64,000 bases of DNA from Pelomonas paludis (GTDB taxonomy: Bacteria > Pseudomonadota > Gammaproteobacteria > Burkholderiales > Burkholderiaceae_C), in the NCBI RefSeq assembly GCF_039872745.1, contig NZ_JBDPZD010000002.1, positions 248,001 through 312,000 on the forward strand, in the 5' to 3' direction. The notes under the pieces were generated by a model that worked only from the letters and a program-made list of their open reading frames with translations, had not been told where the DNA came from and ran no database searches. Both the position numbers and the translations under genes were made by a program. Shown here one piece after another: positions 25,922-32,822 of the stretch (its first letter is position 1; the number at the start of each line of letters is the position of its first letter).

Positions 25922-26995
25922 TCAGCCGAGCCTGACCGCGTATACCGGAGGCAGCGTCGTCGAGACGGTCTGCCAGCTGTCCCCAGCGTCGCTGCTCGCC
26001 CAGACGCCGCCAGTCGTCGAGCCCATCATCAGCTGGGTGCCCGTGTCGTCCACCGCCAGGCCGTGGCGGTAGATGAGGTCGTAGCAGTGCTGCTGGGGCA
26101 GGCCGGCGCGCAGGACCTCGAAGCTCTGGCCGCCGTCGCGCGTGCGGGTCACGCACAGGGCGGCGTCGACCGGGATACGGCGCATGTCCTTCTCGGCGGG
26201 GACGAACCAGGCGGTCAGCGGGTCTTTCGGGTGGGCCGCCACGGCAAAGCCGAAGCTCGACGGCGCGGCCTTATGTTCGACCCAGGTCGCGCCGTTATCG
26301 GTGGAGCGGTAGATGCCGCAGTGGTGCTGGCACCAGAGCACATCGGGCTCGGCGGCGCAGCGGGCGATGAGGTGCGGGTCCTGCGAGTTCTCATCGCCGG
26401 CCAGCTCGGGCGGCATGAAGTCGGCGCGCATGCCGGTGGCGCGCAAGGCCCAGGTCCGGCCGCCATCGGTGGTGCGCCAGGCGCCGCCGCAGGAGACGCC
26501 CACCAGCAGTTCGTCAGGCTTGCCAGGGTGCGGGCAGACCGAGTGCATGGCCGGCGCGGGGTTGCCGCCGCCCATCCAGGCGGTGCGCTTGGGGTCGAGC
26601 CAGAGCGGCTCGTTCAAGGCCCAGGTCTCGCCTCGGTCGCGGCTGACGAAGAGGCCGCCGGGGACGGTGCCGGCCCAGATCGCATCGCCTGAACGTTCGA
26701 GCGAGAACACCTGGTTCAGCTTCCACTCCGGGCCCTCGGCGCCTTCAGGCTGCGGCGGGAAAGCGGGTGCGGCCACTTCGTGCCAGGTCTGACCGGCGTC
26801 GCTGCTCGCATGCAGCTTGGCGCCGAAGTGCCCGAGGTTGAGGCCGGCCAGCATGCGGCCGCTGCTGTCGGGCGGCAGCACCATGGTCACCGGGTCGGCC
26901 GGGAAGCTGAGGCGCTCGACCTGCCAGGCGCCTTGGCGGCGGCGGAGTTCGAAGAGGCCTTTGCGGGTGCAGAGCCAGGCGCGGTCTGTAGGCAT
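25922..26995 (-). CDS. BNR/Asp-box repeat beta-propeller protein
   Basis: This 357-residue protein of sialidase-like or VPS10-like propeller type has six Asp-box motifs (SSDAGQTW 64-71, SRDRGETW 118-125, TTDGGRTW 175-182, STDNGATW 231-238, TRDGGQSF 285-292, SSDAGDSW 334-341), about one per blade. No signal peptide is seen, so it should be cytoplasmic, which is unusual for the fold. The catalytic Arg triad of true sialidases is not obvious. The start ATG at 26995 has AAGGA at proper distance; a TTG two codons earlier is possible. It follows a MoaD/ThiS-like gene across a spacer holding an 81-bp repeat. Relatives are often called exo-alpha-sialidase, but I would not assign that activity. Confidence 0.85.
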   Translation of the reverse strand: MPTDRAWLCTRKGLFELRRRQGAWQVERLSFPADPVTMVLPPDSSGRMLAGLNLGHFGAKLHASSDAGQTWHEVAAPAFPPQPEGAEGPEWKLNQVFSLERSGDAIWAGTVPGGLFVSRDRGETWALNEPLWLDPKRTAWMGGGNPAPAMHSVCPHPGKPDELLVGVSCGGAWRTTDGGRTWALRATGMRADFMPPELAGDENSQDPHLIARCAAEPDVLWCQHHCGIYRSTDNGATWVEHKAAPSSFGFAVAAHPKDPLTAWFVPAEKDMRRIPVDAALCVTRTRDGGQSFEVLRAGLPQQHCYDLIYRHGLAVDDTGTQLMMGSTTGGVWASSDAGDSWQTVSTTLPPVYAVRLG

Positions 26996-27046
26996 GGTCA
27001 ACGGTCCTTGACGAAGCAGAAGGTGGGATCAAACGGATGAATCACT

Positions 27047-27127
27047 CAGCGACTGCCGTGGAACCGGCTTTGCCGGGTCACTGGCAGTGCCCCCTTGAGG
27101 GGGCGCGCGAAGCGCGTAGGGGGTGGG
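27047..27127 (-). repeat. 81-bp dispersed palindromic repeat, copy A
   Basis: This copy and the one at 31929-32009 are collinear over 81 bp with six differences and no gaps. One part folds as ACTGCC-GTG … CAC-GGCAGT enclosing CCGGC-ttt-GCCGG (27052-27088). The other, identical in both copies, holds CCCCC/GGGGG and CGCGC-gaa-GCGCG. It starts 5 nt after the MoaD-like stop codon and lies before the propeller gene, in the spacer of an apparent operon. Confidence 0.9.
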
Positions 27128-27132
27128 CCCAT

Positions 27133-27402
27133 TTAGCCTCCGGAGAGAGCTTGCAGAACGTGGACACGGCTGTCGGGCCGCAAGGGGTCGGTCAGGCCAC
27201 GCAAGTCCCGCGCGCGCAAGCCGTCGATGAAGACGACGACGTTCACACGCAGATGGCCCTGCTCATCAACGATGTAGCCGCGCAGCAGGGGGTTGCCGTC
27301 GAAGGCAGCATCGAGAGCCTCACGCAGCGTCGTGGCCGGGGTATCGAGCACCGGGGTGTTGATGAAGCGGTGCAGCTGGGGCGTGAACTCGATGTGGGCC
27401 AT
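27133..27402 (-). CDS. MoaD/ThiS-like small protein with C-terminal Gly-Gly
   Basis: This 89-residue protein has the beta-grasp pattern of sulphur carriers and ends in LQALSGG. In MoaD and ThiS the terminal glycine is adenylated by an E1-like enzyme and thiocarboxylated. The centre (LRVNVVVFIDGLRARDLRGL, with PDSRVHVLQALSGG at the end) matches the 'NxxxI… GlxTpl… D…V.i.PavaGG' layout of the family. It is encoded 5 nt after the cocE-like gene and before a BNR propeller gene. No moaE, moeB, thiG or JAMM protease is adjacent. It may be an ordinary MoaD or a dedicated carrier for the neighbouring proteins; context favours the second. Confidence 0.8.
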   Translation of the reverse strand: MAHIEFTPQLHRFINTPVLDTPATTLREALDAAFDGNPLLRGYIVDEQGHLRVNVVVFIDGLRARDLRGLTDPLRPDSRVHVLQALSGG

Positions 27403-27407
27403 GGAAC

Positions 27408-29324
27408 TCAGGGACTCTCGCTGGCCTTGAAGCTGAGGGACGAGGCCTGGCCCGGCGTGTGGAAGACCGTTTGGGTGGCGGGCTGGAAGTCCTCGGGCTT
27501 GGCCTCCATCAGCTTGACGAATCGCTGCGGGTTGCGGTCCATCAGCGGGAACCAGCTGCTCTGCACCTGGACCATCAGCTGGTGACCCCGGCGGAAGGCG
27601 TGGTGCACGTCGGGCAACTCAAACTCCAAGGTCACGGGCTGGCCGGGCACCAGGGCTTCGGGCTTGTCGAGGCCATTGCGGAAGCGGGCGCGCAGCGGCC
27701 AGGCGCGCACCAGTTGCTGGAAGCCGCGCAGCGTGGTGCGGGCGAGGCCCGGGTCACTGCCCTCGGCGCGGGGCGCGGCGCCGGGCACGGTGTCGTCGCG
27801 GTCGTGGGGGTGGACGTCGATCAGCTTGACGACGAAGTCGGCATCCGTGCCCGTGCTGGCCACCACCAGGCGCGCGCGCAGCGGCCCGGCCACGCTGAGG
27901 TCGCGCTCCAACACCGGGCCTTCAAAGACGAGGACATCGGGCCGCGTCGCGGCAAAGCGCTGGTCGGCCACCATGTAGTCGGGCCGCACGCCGCGTGTGG
28001 GCTGGCCCACATAGGGCACGGGCCGAGCGGGGTCGCTCACGTAGCTGGTGCTTGCAGCTTCGCCCGCCACTGGCGGCTCAAAGCCCAGGCGGCCCCCGGC
28101 GCGCAGGTAGAGCGTGCGATGGCTGTAGCTGGCCGGCGGCCACGTGGCCGCGCGGCGCCAGACATTGGTGCCGGTCTCGAAGGTGAGGGCCGCCGCCGGG
28201 GGCTGCGCCGGGCCATCGCGCAGGTGCTGCTCGAAGAAGGCGTGCAGCTGCGGGCGGAAGGTCTCGGCCGTGCGGCTGCCAAAGTCGATGGCACCGAGCG
28301 ACTTGCCCGGCCGGCCCAGCCAGCCGCCATGCACCCAGGGCCCCATGACGAGCTGGTTGACAGGCAGCTTGGGGTTGAAGCGCGCGATGGCGCGGTGCAG
28401 TTGCAGCGGGCCGGCGAGGTCTTCGGCGTCGTACCAGCCGCCCACCATCATCACGGCGGCCTTGACATTCTTCATATGGGGCGCGAGCGCCCGGGCTTGC
28501 CAGGCGGCGTCGTAGCGGTCAGGCGCCATCAGCTCCTGCAGGTAGCGGTTGTCCTTCTGCAGCGCGGCAATGGCGCCCAAGGGGCCGAGGCGCAGGTAGA
28601 AGTTGTAGTCGTCGCCGGCAGTCCACGTGAAGGGCGGCCCATCATGCTCGCCCCGGGTCGGGTTGGGCTGGACCTTGAGGCCCGTGTAGAAACCGAAGTT
28701 CTGCGCCAGCATGAAGGCGCCGCCGCGGTAGCTGTCGTCGCCGTCCCAGATGTCGTTGATGGGGGCCTGGGGCGAGCCGGCCTTGAGCGCCGGGTGGCCG
28801 TCGATCAAGGCGGCAGCGGCGTAGAAGCCGGGGTAGGACACGCCCCAGACGCCGAAGCGCCCGTTGTGGCCGGGCAGGTTCTTGAGCATCCACTCGATGC
28901 TGTCGTAGGCGTCGCTGCTCTCGTCCACATCGGCATTCGAGCGCTTGACGGGCACCTGGGGCCGCATCTCGACCCACTCACCCTCGGACATGTAGCGGCC
29001 GCGCACGTCCTGGCAGACGAAGACATAGCCGCTCTTCAGGAACTCGTCCGACGGCGAATGCAGCCCGCCGGGCGTGTCCACGCCATAGGGCCCGCAGCCA
29101 TAGGGCGTGCGGATCATCAGCACCGGGTAGGTCTTGCTGAGGTCCTTGGGCGCGTGGACGACGGTGAAGAGCCGCTTGCCGTCGCGCATAGGCACGCGGT
29201 ACTCGGACTTGGTGTAGTGGGCCTGGATGTCGAAGGGCTCGGGCTCGGCCGCAAGGGTCGAAGCCGAAAGCCACAGGGCCGACAGCGCAAGGGCGAGGTG
29301 CATGGAGGTACGACGAAACTTCAT
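27408..29324 (-). CDS. CocE/NonD-family exported alpha/beta hydrolase (S15-like)
   Basis: The 638 residues begin with a signal peptide to about residue 25 (…SASTLA-AEP). The X-Pro dipeptidyl-peptidase/CocE catalytic domain has nucleophile Ser163 (WGVSYPGFYAA), Asp299 (GGWYDAED) and His332 (GPWVHGGW). A C-terminal jelly-roll domain runs from about 430 (DFVVKLIDVHP, then VTLEFELPDVHHAFRRGHQL). Family members act on acyl esters, beta-lactams or N-terminal peptides; the substrate is unknown. The start is uncertain: the ATG at 29324 has GGAGG only 1 nt away, and the ATG at 29303 would still leave a signal peptide. It is the first gene of an operon with the MoaD-like and BNR genes. Confidence 0.88.
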   Translation of the reverse strand: MKFRRTSMHLALALSALWLSASTLAAEPEPFDIQAHYTKSEYRVPMRDGKRLFTVVHAPKDLSKTYPVLMIRTPYGCGPYGVDTPGGLHSPSDEFLKSGYVFVCQDVRGRYMSEGEWVEMRPQVPVKRSNADVDESSDAYDSIEWMLKNLPGHNGRFGVWGVSYPGFYAAAALIDGHPALKAGSPQAPINDIWDGDDSYRGGAFMLAQNFGFYTGLKVQPNPTRGEHDGPPFTWTAGDDYNFYLRLGPLGAIAALQKDNRYLQELMAPDRYDAAWQARALAPHMKNVKAAVMMVGGWYDAEDLAGPLQLHRAIARFNPKLPVNQLVMGPWVHGGWLGRPGKSLGAIDFGSRTAETFRPQLHAFFEQHLRDGPAQPPAAALTFETGTNVWRRAATWPPASYSHRTLYLRAGGRLGFEPPVAGEAASTSYVSDPARPVPYVGQPTRGVRPDYMVADQRFAATRPDVLVFEGPVLERDLSVAGPLRARLVVASTGTDADFVVKLIDVHPHDRDDTVPGAAPRAEGSDPGLARTTLRGFQQLVRAWPLRARFRNGLDKPEALVPGQPVTLEFELPDVHHAFRRGHQLMVQVQSSWFPLMDRNPQRFVKLMEAKPEDFQPATQTVFHTPGQASSLSFKASESP

Positions 29325-29388
29325 GCCTCCATTCGACAAGCCCCTAGGCGACACGCTCCCCCTGGATTACCCGCAAGAATGCGGACCG

Positions 29389-30252
29389 ATGAATCCTGGT
29401 GTCGTGTTTGCCGCCCTGGCCTATGTGGCCTGGGGCCTGTTCCCCCTCTACCTAAAGCAGGTGGCCCTGGTGCCCCCGCTGGAAGTAGTGGCCCACCGCA
29501 CGGTGTGGTCGCTGGTCTTTTCGCTGGCGGTGCTGGCACTGCTGCGGCGCTGGAGCTGGTGGCGCAGCCTTGACCGGCAGGTGCTGTGGAAGACCGGCCT
29601 CTCAGCCCTCTTCGTGGCGACCAACTGGCTGGGCTATGTGTGGGCCATCGCGACCGACCATGTGGTGGACGCGAGCCTGGGCTACTTCATCAACCCGCTG
29701 GTCAACGTCGCCCTGGGCTACCTGGTACTGCACGAGCGGCTGCGAGCCGCGCAGTGGGTGGCCATCGGCTTCGCGACGGCGGGTGTGCTGTGGCTGACCT
29801 GGCAGCTCGGCCACACGCCCTGGATCTCATTGATGCTCGCCTTCACCTTCGGGCTCTACGGGCTGATGCGCAAGACCTCGACGCTTGGCGCCATCGAAGG
29901 CTTGACCGTCGAGACCTTGCTGCTCGCGCCCATCGCCGTCGGGGCCTTGCTTTGGTGGAGCGCGCATGGGCAACACGCGGTGACCGACGCAGCGTACGGC
30001 GGCTGGCTGATCGGCACCGGGCCGTTGACGGCTGGCGCCCTGATGCTGTTTGCAGCCGGCGCCCGGCGTGTGCCCTTGTCGACGATGGGGCTCATCCAGT
30101 ACGTGGCCCCGACGCTGCAGCTCATGCTCGGTGTCTGGGTCTATCACGAGCCCATGAGCAGCGCCCGCCTGATCGGCTTTGCGCTGATCTGGGCGGGGCT
30201 GGCGATCTACTCCGCCGACAGCCTCTTTAAGCGGCCGAAGGCGTCCGGATGA
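29389..30252 (+). CDS. rarD: EamA-family transporter RarD
   Basis: This 287-residue integral membrane protein has ten predicted helices in two EamA-type halves and the RarD N-terminus (MNPGVVFAALAYVAWGLFPLYLKQV). The family is named from chloramphenicol-resistance permease RarD, though substrates are mostly unknown. I chose the ATG at 29389 because the reading frame further upstream lies over the divergent hydrolase gene. Its 3' end overlaps the convergent ahpF by 26 bp. Confidence 0.92.
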   Translation: MNPGVVFAALAYVAWGLFPLYLKQVALVPPLEVVAHRTVWSLVFSLAVLALLRRWSWWRSLDRQVLWKTGLSALFVATNWLGYVWAIATDHVVDASLGYFINPLVNVALGYLVLHERLRAAQWVAIGFATAGVLWLTWQLGHTPWISLMLAFTFGLYGLMRKTSTLGAIEGLTVETLLLAPIAVGALLWWSAHGQHAVTDAAYGGWLIGTGPLTAGALMLFAAGARRVPLSTMGLIQYVAPTLQLMLGVWVYHEPMSSARLIGFALIWAGLAIYSADSLFKRPKASG

Positions 30253-31795
30253 GGTAGTCAAAGGCCGAGAGCGCGGCCTTCGCGCCCTCGCCGGTGGCGA
30301 TGATGATCTGCTTGTAGGGCACGGTCGTCACGTCGCCGGCGCCGAAGATACCCGGCACATTGGTGTGGCACTTGGCGTCCACGACGATCTCGCCAAAGCG
30401 GCTCAGCTCCACCGTGCCCTTGAGGAACTCGGTGTTGGGCACGAGGCCGATCTGGACGAAGACGCCGGCGAGGCCCAACTGCTGCTCGGTGCCCGAGACG
30501 CGGTCCTTGAAGCGCAGGCCGGTCATCTTCTGGCCGTCGCCGACGACCTCGGTGGTCTGCGCGTTGACGTGGATGGTCACGTTGGGCATGGACTTGAGCT
30601 TGTCCACCAGCACCTGGTCGGCCTTGAGCTGGTCGGCGAACTCAAGCAGGGTCACGCTCTTGACGACACCGGCCAGGTCGATGGCGGCCTCGACGCCCGA
30701 GTTGCCGCCGCCGATCACGGCCACGTCCTTGCCCTTGAAGAGCGGGCCGTCGCAGTGCGGGCAGTAGGCCACGCCCTTGGTGCGGTACTCGGCCTCGCCG
30801 GGCACGTTCATATTGCGCCAGCGGGCACCAGTGGCCAGGATGACCGTGCGGCCCTTGAGCACCGCGCCGTTCTCCAGCAGCACTGTGGCGTAGCCGCCGG
30901 GCTGCGCGGCGGGCTCGATCTTGGCGACGCGCTGAAGGGTGATCACGTCCACACCGTAGTGGCGCACATGGGCCTCCAGCGCGGCGGCGAACTTGGGGCC
31001 TTCGGTCTCCAGCACGGAGATGAAGTTCTCGATGCCCAGGGTGTCCATGGTCTGGCCGCCAAAGCGCTCGGCCACGATGCCGGTGCGGATGCCCTTGCGG
31101 GCGGCATACACGGCCGCCGCAGCGCCTGCCGGGCCGCCGCCGATGATGAGCACCTCGTAGGGCGCCTTCTCGGTGAGCTTGGCGGCTTCCTTGGCAGCGG
31201 CACCGGTGTCGATCTTGGCGAGGATTTCCTTCAGCTCGATGCGGCCCGACGCGAAGTCGGCACCGCCCAGCTCGGTCTTGGGCACGGCCATGATCTGGCG
31301 TGCCTCGACCTCGGCTTGAAACATGCCGCCGTCGATGGCGACGTGGCGCACACGCGGGTTGAGCACGGCCATCAGGTTGAGCGCCTGCACCACGTCCGGG
31401 CAGTTGTGGCAGGTCAGGCTCATCCAGGTGGTGAAGTCGTAGTCACCATCCAAAGCCTTGATCTGCTCGATCACCTCGGGCTCGACCTTGGGCGGGTGGC
31501 CGCCAGCCCACAGCAAGGCCAGCAGCAGCGAGGTGAACTCGTGGCCCATGGGTAGGGCAGCGAAATGCACGCCCATGTCGTGACCGACGCGGGTGATCTG
31601 GAAGCTGGGCTTGCGGGCGAAGTTGCCATCGAAGCGCGCCGTGATCTTGTCGGGCGCAATGGCCGCGATCTCGGTCAGCAGTTCGCGGATGTCAGCGGCG
31701 CCAGCCGAGTCGTCCAGGCTGGCGATCAGCGCGATGGGCTGGCTGATGCGCTCGAAGTAAGAGGCCAACTGGCCTTGGGTGGCGGCGTCCAACAT
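30227..31795 (-). CDS. ahpF: Alkyl hydroperoxide reductase subunit F
   Basis: AhpF is the 522-residue NADH-dependent flavoprotein disulphide reductase that recycles AhpC. An N-terminal double thioredoxin-fold domain carries the CHNC redox pair (SLTCHNCPDVV, about 128-131). FAD-binding (VLIIGGGPAGAAAAVYAARKG) and NADH-binding (VAVIGGGNSGVEAAID) domains flank the CPHC active disulphide (AYCPHCDGPL). AAGGAG lies 6 nt before the ATG. It is 223 bp downstream of ahpC, and the spacer is full of hairpins. Confidence 0.97.
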   Translation of the reverse strand: MLDAATQGQLASYFERISQPIALIASLDDSAGAADIRELLTEIAAIAPDKITARFDGNFARKPSFQITRVGHDMGVHFAALPMGHEFTSLLLALLWAGGHPPKVEPEVIEQIKALDGDYDFTTWMSLTCHNCPDVVQALNLMAVLNPRVRHVAIDGGMFQAEVEARQIMAVPKTELGGADFASGRIELKEILAKIDTGAAAKEAAKLTEKAPYEVLIIGGGPAGAAAAVYAARKGIRTGIVAERFGGQTMDTLGIENFISVLETEGPKFAAALEAHVRHYGVDVITLQRVAKIEPAAQPGGYATVLLENGAVLKGRTVILATGARWRNMNVPGEAEYRTKGVAYCPHCDGPLFKGKDVAVIGGGNSGVEAAIDLAGVVKSVTLLEFADQLKADQVLVDKLKSMPNVTIHVNAQTTEVVGDGQKMTGLRFKDRVSGTEQQLGLAGVFVQIGLVPNTEFLKGTVELSRFGEIVVDAKCHTNVPGIFGAGDVTTVPYKQIIIATGEGAKAALSAFDYLIRTPSAA

Positions 31796-31844
31796 GGCGG
31801 GCTCCTTGTAGCGGTGGTGTTTGGGGCGAGGTCATCCCGACCCC

Positions 31845-31886
31845 GTTGAAAACGCCCACCGCGAGTACCGCCGGGGCGCTTTCAAC
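31845..31886 (-). other. Long imperfect hairpin in the ahpC-ahpF spacer
   Basis: GTTGAAA-A-CGCCC (31845-31857) pairs with GGGCG-C-TTTCAAC (31874-31886), 12 pairs with one mismatch and a 16-nt loop. It lies 50 nt upstream of the ahpF ATG on the transcript. It may terminate part of the ahpC transcripts or shape ahpF translation; no U-tract follows. Confidence 0.5.
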
Positions 31887-31928
31887 CGGGTCTGAAGTCT
31901 GGTGGCCGGAGGGCTTGGGGGGCCAACC

Positions 31929-32009
31929 CAGCGACCGCCGCGGAACCGGCTTTGCCGGGCCGCAGGCGGTGCCCCCTTGAGGGGGCGCGCGAAGCGCGTA
32001 GGGGGTGGG
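31929..32009 (-). repeat. 81-bp dispersed palindromic repeat, copy B
   Basis: This is the second copy of the element at 27047-27127, in the same orientation. It starts 9 nt after the ahpC stop codon, between ahpC and ahpF. Where copy A has T-A pairs in the first stem, this copy has C-G pairs (ACCGCC-GCG … CGC-GGCGGT). The second half (39 nt) is identical. Confidence 0.9.
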
Positions 32010-32018
32010 TCAAGTTCT

Positions 32019-32594
32019 TTAGATCTTGCCGACGAGGTCCAGGCTCGGTGCCAAGGTCTTGGCGCCTTCCTTCCACTTGGCCGGGCAGACCTGGCCGGGG
32101 TTGGCGGCCGTGTACTGGGCAGCCTTCAGCTTGCGCAGGGTCTCGGACACGTCGCGGGCGATCTCGTTGGAGTGCACTTCCATGGTCTTGATGACGCCAT
32201 CAGGATTGATGACGAAGGTGCCGCGCAGCGACAGGCCTTCCTCGGGGATGTGCACGCCGAAGGCGTTGGACAGGGTGTGGGTCGGGTCGCCCACCAGCGG
32301 GAACTTGGCCTTGCCGACGGCCGGCGAGGTCTCGTGCCAGACCTTGTGCGAGAAGTGGGTGTCGGTCGTGACGATGTAGACCTCGGCACCAGCAGCCTGG
32401 AAGGCGGCGTAGTTCTCGGCGGCGTCTTCGATCTCGGTCGGGCAGTTGAAGGTGAAGGCGGCCGGCATGAAGATCAGCACGGACCACTTGCCCTTGAGGC
32501 TCTGGTCGCTCACTTCGATGAACTCACCCTTGCCGCTGCGGTTGACGAAGGCGGTGGTCTTGAAGGGCTGAACGGGGGTGTTGATGAGGGACAT
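32019..32594 (-). CDS. ahpC: Alkyl hydroperoxide reductase subunit C (2-Cys peroxiredoxin)
   Basis: AhpC reduces hydrogen peroxide, organic peroxides and peroxynitrite. The 191 residues carry peroxidatic Cys51 (FTFNCPTEIED) and resolving Cys170 (GQVCPAKWKEG), so it is a typical 2-Cys enzyme that works as a dimer or decamer and is recycled by AhpF. The start is ATG at 32594 with AGGAG 7 nt upstream. An upstream A/T-rich control region and a strong structured spacer downstream suggest it is made in excess of AhpF. Confidence 0.97.
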   Translation of the reverse strand: MSLINTPVQPFKTTAFVNRSGKGEFIEVSDQSLKGKWSVLIFMPAAFTFNCPTEIEDAAENYAAFQAAGAEVYIVTTDTHFSHKVWHETSPAVGKAKFPLVGDPTHTLSNAFGVHIPEEGLSLRGTFVINPDGVIKTMEVHSNEIARDVSETLRKLKAAQYTAANPGQVCPAKWKEGAKTLAPSLDLVGKI

Positions 32595-32634
32595 CGGGAA
32601 CTCCTGTGGAGGGGTGGGTGAATCGATGGAATGA

Positions 32635-32663
32635 ACTATATCGACCAAGCCCCATCGATTGGT
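32635..32663 (-). promoter_or_regulatory. Candidate ahpC promoter with inverted repeat
   Basis: On the minus strand TATAGT (32640-32635) could be the -10 box, about 40 nt before the ATG. The matching -35 position lacks a TTGACA-like hexamer. Instead an inverted repeat ATCGA-N10-TCGAT (32640-32644 and 32655-32659) spans the gap. An activator-dependent promoter, for example OxyR, would look like this, but the full OxyR consensus is not present. Confidence 0.4.
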
Positions 32664-32700
32664 TTGATTTATTGAATGACCGAGATTGCCGGTGCCTATC

Positions 32701-32822
32701 CCGCTGCGGGCGCAGCGCGGCCACCGAGCCAGCGGGTGGTCTCAAGCAAACGAAGGGCCGCTCCCGAGTTGCTTGACCCCCACGGGAGGCGGGCTGGGCG
32801 CAGCCCGGCCTTGGGGGCGGTC
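32701..32822. repeat. Structured palindromic region between ahpC and the HD-GYP gene
   Basis: Three inverted repeats are packed in 120 bp. GCTGCG-gg-CGCAGC is at 32703-32716. TCAAGCAA (32742-32749) pairs with TTGCTTGA (32769-32776). CGGGCTG-ggcg-CAGCCCG (32790-32807) is enclosed by CCCCC/GGGGG and GACC/GGTC. The last reaches the HD-GYP stop codon, so it may end that transcript. It resembles a REP-type element but is unlike the 81-bp repeat. Confidence 0.6.

Noticed and set aside
27459..29573. A 704-codon plus-strand open frame over the cocE-like gene
   Set aside because: It is a His/Gly/Val-rich antisense shadow of a gene with an intact catalytic triad.
32640..32659. OxyR box upstream of ahpC
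   Set aside because: Only an ATCGA/TCGAT repeat is visible; the four-part ATAG-type consensus with 7-nt spacing is not met, so I list it only as an unnamed candidate site.
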